NCBI GenBank assembly: GCA_030533085.1
Contig: JAUNJZ010000013.1
Location: 1-59,050, forward strand
Reading direction: 5' to 3'
DNA: 59,050 nt
Source: Synergistaceae bacterium
Lineage (GTDB): Bacteria > Synergistota > Synergistia > Synergistales > Synergistaceae
The position numbers were made by a program, and so were the translations under genes. Of this stretch, positions 28,515-36,426 are shown piece after piece; position 1 is the stretch's first letter, and every line of letters begins with the position of its first letter. The notes under the pieces were generated by a model. It was not told the DNA's origin and did no database searches. It saw only the letters and a program-made list of their open reading frames with translations.

Positions 28515-28666
28515 TACCTTTCTCCCTCCGTACAGGCAGAGCCTGCTTTCAATTTATTTTATTTTTTAACGGGCCGCTTCTATTTTACACCGGATATGGG
28601 GCGGCGGCCAACGACCGCGCCCCGGCGCGCAGATCTATTCTTTTTTACCAGCGCGCCTTGCCCGCC

Positions 28667-29140
28667 CTACTTCAATTTGCCGTACTGCGCGTCGTCAACA
28701 GCCTCGCACCACTCGGTAGAGCCATCCTCTCCCGGGACCTCCACCGCAAGATGCGCGAACCAGCTATCCTTCGCGGCTCCGTGCCAGTGCTTCACTCCGG
28801 CCGGAATCACAACGGCATCTCCCGGATGAAGCTCGCGCGCCTCCTTGCCCCATTCCTGATACCATCCGCGTCCGGCGGTGCAGAGCAGTATCTGTCCGCC
28901 CACCTTCTTCGCGTGGTGAATGTGCCAGTTATTGCGGCAGCCCGGCTCAAAGGTGACGTTAGCGATGGGGACGCCCTCAGTGGTAAGCATAGCAAGATAG
29001 CTCTGGCCGGTAAAATATTGTGCATAAGCGTCATTCGGCTGCCCCAGCGGGAAGACGCTCTCCGGCGCGGCGGCCTGCGCGCGCGCCGCGAATGTGAAGA
29101 GCATTGCGATTGCAGCTGTGATTATCATATATTTTATCAT
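28667..29140 (-). CDS. Exported cupin-domain protein
   Basis: The mature part is a single cupin barrel: metal ligands are suggested by CRNNWHIHHA and the second motif PGDAVVIPAGVKHWHG. I place the start at ATG 29140 with GAAGGGAG upstream, because the protein then begins with a signal peptide (MIKYMIITAAIAMLFTFAAR, cleavage near AQA-AA). That gives 157 residues. The open frame continues 107 codons further upstream, without an obvious second start site. Similar proteins are sometimes annotated as carboxymuconolactone decarboxylase-like. The reaction is unknown. Confidence 0.8.
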   Translation of the reverse strand: MIKYMIITAAIAMLFTFAARAQAAAPESVFPLGQPNDAYAQYFTGQSYLAMLTTEGVPIANVTFEPGCRNNWHIHHAKKVGGQILLCTAGRGWYQEWGKEARELHPGDAVVIPAGVKHWHGAAKDSWFAHLAVEVPGEDGSTEWCEAVDDAQYGKLK

Positions 29141-29506
29141 TTCTCTTTCTCCCTTCAAAAGCTTTTCTGTGTTTTCGATTTTTGGCGCGACAGCGCCCCG
29201 CGCGTAATCAACGGATAATACGCGCATTCGGACAAGATGACATACAGAGTGGCGCCTCCCAGCAGCGTCTATATCATAATGGCAAATCCCCGTAATGTAT
29301 AATGCCTGATATAAATCGTCAGACATGCCGTTTTTGTATTTCTCCGCATATTCATTGAAAGCGGCTCCCGCGGCAATCAAAAAAATCCACGCGGCAGTCA
29401 AAAAAACACCCATTTTTATCACACAGCGGGCAATATATGATATGTCAAAAGCCTCTGTCAATATTATAATTATTTATGAATAAATCTATCAGCGGGAGGA
29501 TTTGCG
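29141..29506. other. Intergenic region between the divergent cupin and dhaK genes
   Basis: The 366-base gap holds no gene that I can support. On the minus strand a frame continuous with the cupin is open up to 29461 and could encode one hydrophobic segment, but the part nearest the cupin is Arg/His-rich and looks non-coding. On the plus strand TATAAT (29465-29470) with ATGTCA 17 bases upstream is a possible dhaK promoter, and GCGGGAGG precedes the dhaK ATG. Confidence 0.4.
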
Positions 29507-30496
29507 ATGAAGAAATTTATCAACGACGTCCAGGAAGTAGAGAAGCAGATGATTCAGGGAATGGCCAAAGCCTATCCGCAGTATGTGAGAAAGCTTGACT
29601 GCGGCAACGTCGTCGTGCGCGCGCAGGCCAAAGAGGGCAAGGTGGCGCTCATCAGCGGCGGCGGCTCCGGCCACGAACCGGCGCACGGCGGCTACGTGGG
29701 GGAGGGAATGCTCGACGCAGCCGTTGCCGGCGCGGTCTTCACATCTCCGACGCCCGACCAGATATATGAGGGCATCAAGGCGATAGCCACAGACAAAGGC
29801 GTGCTGATGGTGATAAAGAACTACACCGGCGACGTGATGAACTTTGAAATGGCCGGCGAAATGGCGGCTGACGAAGGCATAAAAGTCGCGCAGGTGGTAG
29901 TAGGCGACGACGTAGCCGTTGACGGCAGCCTATACACCGTAGGCCGCCGCGGCGTCGCCGGAACCGTATTCGTCCACAAAATCGCGGGCGCGAAAGCGGA
30001 GCTGGGCGCGGAGCTGGAAGAAGTTCAGGCGACGGCGCAAAAGGTAATCGACAACGTCCGCACGATGGGCGTGGCCATCGCCCCCTGCATCGTTCCCGCC
30101 GCGGGAACGCCGGGCTTCGAGCTGGCGGAGGACGAGATGGAAGTCGGCATCGGCATCCACGGCGAACCCGGAACACATAAGGAAAAGCTGCGTTCCGTCA
30201 ATGAAATAACCGACATGCTGCTTGATAAAATACTCTCCGACCTTGATTTCAGCGGCTCGGAAGTCGCCGTAATGCTCAACAGCTCCGGCGGGACGCCGCT
30301 GATGGAGCTCTTCGTCGCCTACGACCACGTTGCCGACGTGCTTGCTGAAAAGGGCGTGAAAGTCTACAAAAGCTACGTCGGAGAATATATGACCTCAATA
30401 GAAATGCAGGGCTTTTCGCTGACCCTCCTGCGCCTTGACGACGAGCTGAAAGAGCTGCTCGACGCGAAGGCCGACAGCATAGCCTTCAAGGCGTAG
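29507..30496 (+). CDS. dhaK: Dihydroxyacetone kinase subunit DhaK
   Basis: DhaK binds dihydroxyacetone covalently through a His as a hemiaminal; the phosphate comes from DhaL. GGGSGHEPAHGGYVG near residue 45 carries the substrate-site His and Gly-rich loop, and GIHGEPG near 223 carries the substrate-binding His. Length 329 is normal. It is the first gene of a dhaK-dhaL-dhaM operon, the PTS-dependent form. The EI and HPr proteins needed for phosphoryl supply are not in the window. Confidence 0.95.
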   Translation: MKKFINDVQEVEKQMIQGMAKAYPQYVRKLDCGNVVVRAQAKEGKVALISGGGSGHEPAHGGYVGEGMLDAAVAGAVFTSPTPDQIYEGIKAIATDKGVLMVIKNYTGDVMNFEMAGEMAADEGIKVAQVVVGDDVAVDGSLYTVGRRGVAGTVFVHKIAGAKAELGAELEEVQATAQKVIDNVRTMGVAIAPCIVPAAGTPGFELAEDEMEVGIGIHGEPGTHKEKLRSVNEITDMLLDKILSDLDFSGSEVAVMLNSSGGTPLMELFVAYDHVADVLAEKGVKVYKSYVGEYMTSIEMQGFSLTLLRLDDELKELLDAKADSIAFKA

Positions 30497-30521
30497 CGCG
30501 CGGAGGGGACGGAATAGAGGC

Positions 30522-31145
30522 ATGACCAATCAGCAGAAAGTCATCGCCATATTAAAGGGCATAGCTGCGCGCGTCATAGAGGAACAGCGCTTCCTGACGG
30601 AGCTGGACAACGTCATAGGAGACGGCGACCACGGAATAAACCTCGCGCGAGGCTTTAGTGAGGTTGATAAAAAACTGCCCTCTATGGCGGACAAAGATAT
30701 AGGCGCTATTCTAAAAACGACCGGCATGACGCTTGTCTCCACAGTCGGCGGCGCCTCCGGCCCGCTTTACGGCACGGCGCTGATACAGGCTGGCAAAGCC
30801 GCAGCCGGCAAATGCGAGATCTCCATGCCGGACTTCATCGCCATCATGGAAGCCGCCGTACAGGGGGTAATGACGCGCGGCAAATCCACCGCCGGAGAAA
30901 AAACGATGCTTGACGCGATGATACCGGCCAAAGAGGCTATGGAAAAGGAATACGCCGCATCAGGCGACGCTAAAACCGCGCTTGCGGCTGCCGCTGCTGC
31001 GGCCAGAGAGGGCGTCGAATATACAAAGACGATAATCGCCACCAAAGGGCGCGCAAGCTACCTTGGAGAGCGCAGCCTAGGGCATAGCGATCCGGGGGCG
31101 GCCTCCTTCACGCTCATGCTGGAAACAATCGCGGAGCTGGCCTAG
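30522..31145 (+). CDS. dhaL: Dihydroxyacetone kinase ADP-binding subunit DhaL
   Basis: DhaL carries tightly bound ADP that is phosphorylated by DhaM and passes the phosphate to dihydroxyacetone on DhaK. The metal and nucleotide motif VIGDGDHGINLARG is near residue 29, and the phosphate-binding loop VSTVGGASGPLYGT near 72. Length 207 is typical. It lies 25 bases after dhaK. Confidence 0.95.
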   Translation: MTNQQKVIAILKGIAARVIEEQRFLTELDNVIGDGDHGINLARGFSEVDKKLPSMADKDIGAILKTTGMTLVSTVGGASGPLYGTALIQAGKAAAGKCEISMPDFIAIMEAAVQGVMTRGKSTAGEKTMLDAMIPAKEAMEKEYAASGDAKTALAAAAAAAREGVEYTKTIIATKGRASYLGERSLGHSDPGAASFTLMLETIAELA

Positions 31146-31154
31146 GAGCGGGCA

Positions 31155-31535
31155 ATGGTCGGGCTTGTAATAATATCCCACTCGCGCGCCCTCGCCGAAG
31201 GAGTAGTCGAGCTGGTGAAAATGATAGCGGACGACGTGCCTGTCGCCGCGGCGGGCGGCCGTGACGACGGAGGACTCGGCACCAGCTTTGAGAAGATAAG
31301 CCGCGCGATAGAAGAGACGGACGGCGGAGACGGCGTGATTCTTCTCATGGACATGGGCAGCGCCGTGATGACCGCGGAAATGGCGGTTGAAAACATGGAG
31401 GGACGCGAAATAATAATGGCGGACGTCCCTATAGTTGAAGGCGCCGTTGCGGCAGCCGCGGAAGCGTCAGCCGGAAGCAGCCTCAAAGACATCGCCGCGT
31501 CGCTGGACGAAGTACGGAATATCAGAAAATTCTAA
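31155..31535 (+). CDS. dhaM: PTS-type phosphocarrier subunit DhaM
   Basis: DhaM is an EIIA-Man-like protein that takes phosphate from HPr and rephosphorylates ADP on DhaL. The phosphorylatable His is in IISHSRALAEG near residue 9, and ILLMDMGSAVMTAEMA matches the family. At 126 residues it is the short single-domain form found in Gram-positives and anaerobes, without the HPr/EI fusion of the E. coli protein. It starts nine bases after dhaL and a GC-rich hairpin follows. Confidence 0.92.
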   Translation: MVGLVIISHSRALAEGVVELVKMIADDVPVAAAGGRDDGGLGTSFEKISRAIEETDGGDGVILLMDMGSAVMTAEMAVENMEGREIIMADVPIVEGAVAAAAEASAGSSLKDIAASLDEVRNIRKF

Positions 31536-31566
31536 CAGCTGCGGCGGTATAATTGTTCGCGGAGGG

Positions 31567-31594
31567 GCGGCGCACGGATAAAAGCGCCGCTCTT
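31567..31594 (+). terminator. Probable terminator of the dhaKLM operon
   Basis: GCGGCGC (31567-31573) pairs with GCGCCGC (31584-31590) and TCTT follows. The T-run is short, so efficiency is uncertain. Confidence 0.5.
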
Positions 31595-31759
31595 TACGTT
31601 GCTGCAATTTATAAGAATTTTAGCTTGGCAAAGATGATAGATTCAACGTATCACCTTAATGAAATATTTTTATATGAATGATACGACCTTTTCCATTATG
31701 TAAGCAAGCGGCTACAGATTGCGGCTTTACAGCTTATTGGCAGACTGTTATAGTATATT

Positions 31760-31821
31760 CAGCCGGTCAATATAAATGCTGATTAAATTTTTATCCGCGT
31801 AATTGGAAAGGAGTGGCTTGC
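31760..31821 (+). repeat. Repeated leader of the tandem membrane-protein genes, copy 1
   Basis: The 50-60 bases before each of the three membrane-protein genes are related: a block reading about CAATATAAA, an AT-rich spacer, then TTATATCCGCGTAATT, a purine-rich ribosome binding site and CATG TTG. Copy 2 is at about 32271-32331 and copy 3 at 33329-33390. Copies 1 and 3 share a further upstream block (GGCTTTACAGCT at 31723-31734 and 33292-33303). The leaders were therefore duplicated with the genes. Confidence 0.7.
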
Positions 31822-32190
31822 ATGTTGCGTCTAGTGTTGTGGTTGCGCTATCGTGATTCTTTTTTTTACGTAACATACACTTTCTTTTGTATCTTGAATA
31901 ATTATCTTAACCATAATCAAGCTATGGTGAATCTTTATATCAACAACAGAGGCGGTTATTATCTGGCTCAATGCGGTATCATTTTAACGCATTTCGTTAT
32001 AATACATTACTGGCGGCTGGTACGCAGAAAAAGGAAACAGGATTACTGGTCGCTCCAGTTTTTGAATAAGCCTTTGGTATCTGTTTTAACTTCTTTTACC
32101 CTCGCGTTAATCGTCTACTTTATAATGTCCTGGCTGCGAGCAATACCATTTGCAGTGGCGGTAATGGCGACTGTGGAGCAAGGACGCTGA
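31822..32190 (+). CDS. Unrecognised membrane protein, tandem family copy 1 (single repeat unit)
   Basis: I do not recognise this family. From ATG 31822 (AAAGGAG eight bases upstream) the protein has 122 residues and about three hydrophobic segments. It carries the family landmarks AMVNLYINNRGGYYLAQ, QDYWSLQFLNKPL and SVLTSFTLALIVYF. It corresponds only to the N-terminal half of copy 2: homology stops near the TGA, and the following 140 bases show no trace of the second half, so this copy was truncated or is an original single-unit form. The DNA is markedly more AT-rich than the flanking dha and nadE genes. Confidence 0.65.
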   Translation: MLRLVLWLRYRDSFFYVTYTFFCILNNYLNHNQAMVNLYINNRGGYYLAQCGIILTHFVIIHYWRLVRRKRKQDYWSLQFLNKPLVSVLTSFTLALIVYFIMSWLRAIPFAVAVMATVEQGR

Positions 32191-32331
32191 TAACGCTTTC
32201 AAAAAGACTGGAAAAGGCATCCAGAAGTTTTGCCCCCGTGCCTTTCTTGTGAGTCCGTCAACAATATCAATAGTCAGTCAATATAAATTGCCAATTATTT
32301 ATATCTGCGTAATTTAGAAAGAGTGGTTCGC

Positions 32332-33075
32332 ATGTTGCCTCATTATTATTATGGAGAATCATTTTTTGTAACAATATACGGCCTTTTTTGTGGGTTGAAT
32401 TATTGGCTTAATTATAATCAAGCTATGGTGAATCTTTATATCAACAACAGAGGCGGTTATTATCTGGCTCAGTTCGGTATTATTCTGGCGCATTTCGCTA
32501 TAATACATTACTTCCGGCTGGTACGCAGAAAGAGACAAAAACAGGATTACTGGTCGCTCCAGTTTTTTAACAAGCCATTGATATCTGTTTTAACTTCTTT
32601 TACCCTCGCGTTGATCGTTTACTCTATAATATCCTGGCTGCAGGCGATACCTTTTACAGAGTGGGTAAGGATAACTATGGAGCATGGAGCTCAAATAACT
32701 CCCTCAGCAGGGCAGGGAATGACATTGCCGCGCCGTAGTCCGCTGAAACCGTTACATCAGTATCCCCTTAACAGGATAATTTCTGATAAAGTATATGGAC
32801 TGACGGCATACGTATATTATAATCACAGGTGGCTGTATCATTCTCTTAGAGTCGGCTTTTTCATATTCCTGTTTTTTGCGGTGCAGAATTACAGGCGGGC
32901 GCAAAAAGAATACAACGACAGAGGCGAGGGCCTTTTTGACCAGCCTCTTACATTTACCTTGACTTCATTTTTGATAGCGGCAGTGATTTTTGTCATTTTT
33001 ATTTTATTTGGCTATATGGCTCTGATTCTGATAGTCTCGTGGGTATTAATAATGCATCGTAGCTATGACAGGTAA
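32332..33075 (+). CDS. Unrecognised membrane protein, tandem family copy 2 (two repeat units, full length)
   Basis: This 247-residue protein is the only complete copy. It consists of two related halves. The first has YINNRGGYYLAQFGI, a basic linker, FFNKPLISVLTSFTLALIVY; the second has YYNHRWLYHSLRVGF, YRRAQKEYNDRG, LFDQPLTFTLTSFLIAAVIF. The shared pattern Y-x-N-x-R, then Tyr/Arg-rich linker, then a PL-x3-LTSF motif entering a hydrophobic helix, shows internal duplication. About five or six hydrophobic segments suggest an integral membrane protein. ATG 32332 has GAAAGAG upstream. No function can be assigned; neighbours dhaM and nadE are not informative. Confidence 0.65.
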   Translation: MLPHYYYGESFFVTIYGLFCGLNYWLNYNQAMVNLYINNRGGYYLAQFGIILAHFAIIHYFRLVRRKRQKQDYWSLQFFNKPLISVLTSFTLALIVYSIISWLQAIPFTEWVRITMEHGAQITPSAGQGMTLPRRSPLKPLHQYPLNRIISDKVYGLTAYVYYNHRWLYHSLRVGFFIFLFFAVQNYRRAQKEYNDRGEGLFDQPLTFTLTSFLIAAVIFVIFILFGYMALILIVSWVLIMHRSYDR

Positions 33076-33211
33076 CGCAGCAGAAAATCTCTCCACCCTC
33101 TGATTAAGCGCGTCGCGGCTGCCGGTCAATATGCGGCAGATGGCGCAGGCCGCGCAGAGCGTCAACGCCCGTGAGCCGCGGCAAAAGTAATGACGGCGGT
33201 ACTGCTTTTGT
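32933..33211 (+). repeat. 279-bp perfect direct repeat, first copy
   Basis: By direct reading, 32933-33211 and 34042-34320 are identical (offset 1109). The repeat spans the last third of the membrane-protein genes, their stop codon and a 136-base GC-rich tail. Just upstream single mismatches appear, and the N-terminal halves are clearly diverged, so the 3' parts were copied or converted recently. Confidence 0.9.
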
Positions 33212-33390
33212 AATAAAACAAACTCCGCATGCCGCACTGGGCTATCATTATACAGTTTTTAAATTCCCGCGCTTCGGCGCTTACAAGCTGTGGCTTTACA
33301 GCTGATTGACATGCTGTTATAGTAGCTTCAGCCAGCCAATATAAAGGCAGAGAATTTATATCCGCGTAATTTGGAAGTGGGGTGTGGTGC
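33076..33390. other. Gap between copies 2 and 3 of the membrane-protein family
   Basis: The 315-base gap starts with the GC-rich 3' tail (33076-33211) of the direct repeat, which includes the inverted pair CTGCCG/CGGCAG around 33120-33138. It ends with the repeated leader of copy 3 (33283-33390). A minus-strand frame across the tail is open but has no start signal and recurs identically behind copy 3; I regard it as non-coding. No separate gene is supported. Confidence 0.5.
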
Positions 33391-34184
33391 ATGTTGGATC
33401 TGCTGGTGTGTTTAGTGGTGAGTCTAGTGTTGTGTTGGCGCTATCATGATTCATTTTTCTTTATGACATTCTTTTTCTTTTGTATTTTGAATATTTATCT
33501 TAATTATAATCGAGCTATGGTAAATCTTTATATCGATAACAGAGGCGGATATTATCTGGCCCAGTTCTGCATCTTATTAGTGCATTTCATTATAATACAT
33601 TACTACCGGCTATCATACAGAAAGAAGAAACAGGATTACTGGTCGCTCCAGTTTTTGAATAAGCCCTTGATGTCTGTTTTAACCTCTTTTACCCTCGCGT
33701 TAATAGTCTATTTTATAATGTTCTGGCTGCAGGCAATACCATTTGAATTGGCGGTAATGGAGGCTATGAAGCATGGGTCTCAATAACGCCCTCGGCAAGG
33801 CAGGTAAAGACATTGCCGCGTAGTGCGATCAAACAGTTCTATGGTCATGACATAATAAACAGAATAATTGCTGATAAAGTATATGAGCAGACGGCAAAAG
33901 TATATGGATTGACGGCATACGTATATTATAATCACAGGTGGCTGTATAATTCTCTTAGGGTCGGCTTTTTTATATTTCTGTTTTTCGCTGTGCAGAATTA
34001 CCGGCGGGCGCAAAAAGAATACAACGACAGAGGCGAGGGCTTTTTTGACCAGCCTCTTACATTTACCTTGACTTCATTTTTGATAGCGGCAGTGATTTTT
34101 GTCATTTTTATTTTATTTGGCTATATGGCTCTGATTCTGATAGTCTCGTGGGTATTAATAATGCATCGTAGCTATGACAGGTAA
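33391..34184 (+). pseudogene. Tandem membrane-protein family copy 3, split by a one-base frameshift
   Basis: From ATG 33391 a 131-residue N-terminal half ends at TAA within CTCAATAACG near 33786. Copy 2 reads CTCAAATAAC at this place, so copy 3 lacks one A. Restoring that base would continue the frame through ACGCCCTCGGCAAGG into the second half (CCGCGTAGTGCG, then ADKVYEQTAKVYGLTAYVYYNHRW) to the stop at 34184. The second half remains open from about 33813 with only a TTG start. Either the gene is inactivated, two half-proteins are made, or the base loss is a sequencing error. A nine-residue segment (EQTAKVYGL region) is duplicated relative to copy 2. Confidence 0.75.
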
Positions 34185-34320
34185 CGCAGCAGAAAATCTC
34201 TCCACCCTCTGATTAAGCGCGTCGCGGCTGCCGGTCAATATGCGGCAGATGGCGCAGGCCGCGCAGAGCGTCAACGCCCGTGAGCCGCGGCAAAAGTAAT
34301 GACGGCGGTACTGCTTTTGT
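34042..34320 (+). repeat. 279-bp perfect direct repeat, second copy
   Basis: Identical to 32933-33211. After 34320 the two copies diverge: this one runs into the nadE leader, the other into a decayed version of the same sequence (TAATAAAACAAACTCCGCA versus GATAAAATAAGCTCTGCA), which suggests the nadE-proximal copy keeps the older context. Confidence 0.9.
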
Positions 34321-34374
34321 GATAAAATAAGCTCTGCACAAAATTCAGCGGCTTTTGAAGGTGAGGCTGACGGC

Positions 34375-35124
34375 ATGGAGATCTATCGGGACCCGGAAAA
34401 GATAACGCGCTTTCTGGTGAGTTGGATAAAGGAAAAGTTCGGCGTGGCCGGAGCAAAGGGGGCGGCTCTCGGCATCAGCGGGGGCATAGATTCCGCCGTG
34501 CTGGCGGCGCTGCTCGCGAGGTCGCTGGGGGCCGATAATGTGCTGGGAGTGATAATGCCCTGCCACAGTACGCGGATAGACGAGGATTACGCAATGCTGC
34601 TGGCCGAAGCGATAGGTATAAGGACGGTAAAGGCAGATCTGACATCTTCCTACGACACGCTGAAAAAAGAGATAGAAAAGACACTTCCCGAATTGAATGC
34701 GCTTTCCTCCGCGAATATCAAACCAAGACTACGCATGACAACGCTTTACGCCATAGCCCAGCAGTACGGATATCTTGTCTGCGGAGGCAGCAACAAGGAT
34801 GAAATTACCTTCGGATATTTCACGAAATACGGAGACTCGGCCGTTGACCTCATGCCGATGGCGGATCTGCTCAAGGGGGAGGTTCGCGCTCTCGCGGAAT
34901 ATCTAGGCGTACCGAGGGAGATCATAGAGCGTCCTCCTACCGCCTCTCTATGGGAGGGGCAGACCGACGAAGCGGAGATGGGGCTGACTTACGACGAGCT
35001 GGACCGCTATATCGCCACAGGGCGCGCCTCTGAGGCGACGGAGGCGAAAATCAAGGCGGCAATTACACGTTCCGGGCATAAAAGACTTTTTGCACCGATG
35101 GCAAAACTGCCCGAGAACTTATGA
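34375..35124 (+). CDS. nadE: NH3-dependent NAD+ synthetase
   Basis: NadE amidates deamido-NAD with ammonia in the last step of NAD synthesis. The PP-loop motif LGISGGIDSAVLA is near residue 33, GGSNKDE and ERPPTASLWEGQTDE are typical of the family. At 249 residues it lacks the glutaminase domain, so it uses free ammonia, which suits an amino-acid fermenter. The ribosome binding site AAGGTGAGG is slightly distant from ATG 34375. The GC content returns to genome level here. Confidence 0.94.
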   Translation: MEIYRDPEKITRFLVSWIKEKFGVAGAKGAALGISGGIDSAVLAALLARSLGADNVLGVIMPCHSTRIDEDYAMLLAEAIGIRTVKADLTSSYDTLKKEIEKTLPELNALSSANIKPRLRMTTLYAIAQQYGYLVCGGSNKDEITFGYFTKYGDSAVDLMPMADLLKGEVRALAEYLGVPREIIERPPTASLWEGQTDEAEMGLTYDELDRYIATGRASEATEAKIKAAITRSGHKRLFAPMAKLPENL

Positions 35125-35161
35125 TTCATAAAAATTTAATCTAATCCATGAGGTGATTCTT

Positions 35162-35908
35162 TTGTCAGGACATTCGCATTGGGCGGGTATCAAACACAGG
35201 AAGGCGGCGCAGGACGCAAAGAAGGGCGTAGCTTTCCAGAAGCTTGTCAAGGACATAATCGCTGCCGCTAAGGACGGCGGCGGAGACCCAAACAATAATT
35301 TCCGTCTTAAAGTCGCCATTGAGCGCGCAAAGGCCGGAAATGTGCCGGTAGACAACATAGAGCGCGGCATCAAGCGCGGTACCGGCGAGTTCGGCGGCCC
35401 GATGGAGGAGATCTATTACGAGGGCTACGGCCCCAACGGCGTGGCGGTGATGGTGCAGGCTATGACCGACAACAGAAACCGCACCGCGCCGGATATGCGC
35501 TCCCTCTTTTCAAAGAGCGGCGGCGCTATAGGCGAGATGGGCTGCGTCGCGTGGAATTTCGACCGCCGCGGCGTTGTCGAGATCAGCGGCGGCGGGATAG
35601 ACGAGGACGAGCTTATGATGGCGGCTCTCGAAGCCGGCGCGGACGACCTTGAAAGCTCCGACGAAGGCTTTGAAGTTACCTGCGACCCGAATGTGCTCTC
35701 TCAGGTGGGGCAGTCTCTGAAGGGGGCAGGCTATAACGTCGATACGATGGAGGTTCAGATGATACCTAAGAATACAGTCTCCATCAACAACGCCTCGGAC
35801 GCGGCGAAAATGCTTGCTATGATAGAGCGTTTCGAGGATCACGACGACGTTCAGGCGGTTTACGCCAACTTCGATATCCCGGAAGAGATTCTGGCGCAGC
35901 TTGACTGA
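35162..35908 (+). CDS. yebC: YebC/PmpR family protein
   Basis: YebC-family proteins have been described as transcriptional regulators and more recently as translation factors relieving polyproline stalling. The N-terminal SGHSHWAGIKHRKAAQDAKK and the following RGIKRGTGE region are the family signature. I choose TTG 35162 over GTG 35153, because homologues start at this residue and GAGGTG is correctly placed; that gives 248 residues. The gene overlaps ruvC by eight bases. The yebC-ruvC-ruvA-ruvB order is widely conserved. Confidence 0.94.
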   Translation: MSGHSHWAGIKHRKAAQDAKKGVAFQKLVKDIIAAAKDGGGDPNNNFRLKVAIERAKAGNVPVDNIERGIKRGTGEFGGPMEEIYYEGYGPNGVAVMVQAMTDNRNRTAPDMRSLFSKSGGAIGEMGCVAWNFDRRGVVEISGGGIDEDELMMAALEAGADDLESSDEGFEVTCDPNVLSQVGQSLKGAGYNVDTMEVQMIPKNTVSINNASDAAKMLAMIERFEDHDDVQAVYANFDIPEEILAQLD

Positions 35909-36425
35909 CGAAAAAAAAGAGGGCGCTCTGCGCGCTCTGGGAATAGACCCCGGTCTCGGCACTCTGGGCTACGGGGTCGTTTCGCAATATGGCGGCGGGC
36001 TGGCGTGCGAATGTTACGGAGTGATAAAGACGCCCCCCGGGCTTACGCTGGCGAGCCGTCTTTCATTGCTTTACGACGAGCTGAAAGCTGTCGCGGAAAA
36101 ATATCCGCCTGATATGGTTGCCGTGGAGAAGCTTTTTTTCGGCCGCAATGTTACGACGGCTGAAATGGTGTGGCAGGCGAGGGGGGTCGTGCTGCTGATG
36201 GCGGCGCAGCTCGGCTTTGAGCCTTACGAGGTGAAGCCGAGCGAGGTAAAGCTTGCGGTCTGCGGCTACGGCGGCGCGGAGAAGGGGCAGGTGCAGGGTA
36301 TGGTGGCTCATCTGCTGGGGCTTGCGAAGAATCCCAGCCCCGACGACGCGGCGGACGCGCTGGCAATCGCTATAGCGGGGCTTGCGCTGCACTCCTACGA
36401 CAGAAATATTCTGAGAGGATACTGA
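35901..36425 (+). CDS. ruvC: Holliday junction resolvase RuvC
   Basis: RuvC cleaves Holliday junctions processed by RuvAB. The acidic active site is visible: Asp in LGIDPGLGTLGYG, Glu in VAVEKLFFGRN, and the Asp pair in PSPDDAADALA near the C-terminus. Length is 174. The TTG start at 35901 overlaps the yebC stop, consistent with coupling. Confidence 0.94.
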   Translation: MTDEKKEGALRALGIDPGLGTLGYGVVSQYGGGLACECYGVIKTPPGLTLASRLSLLYDELKAVAEKYPPDMVAVEKLFFGRNVTTAEMVWQARGVVLLMAAQLGFEPYEVKPSEVKLAVCGYGGAEKGQVQGMVAHLLGLAKNPSPDDAADALAIAIAGLALHSYDRNILRGY

Positions 36426-36426
36426 A

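Noticed and set aside
33046-33237. Minus-strand frame across the GC-rich repeat tail (also at 34155-34376)
   Set aside because: It is carried by an identical DNA repeat, has no start signal, and overlaps coding sequence of the membrane-protein copies.
31760-34320. Repeats around 31.8-34.3 kb considered as a CRISPR or insertion sequence
   Set aside because: The units are about 1.1 kb gene-sized duplications with no short regular spacers, no transposase and no terminal inverted repeats.
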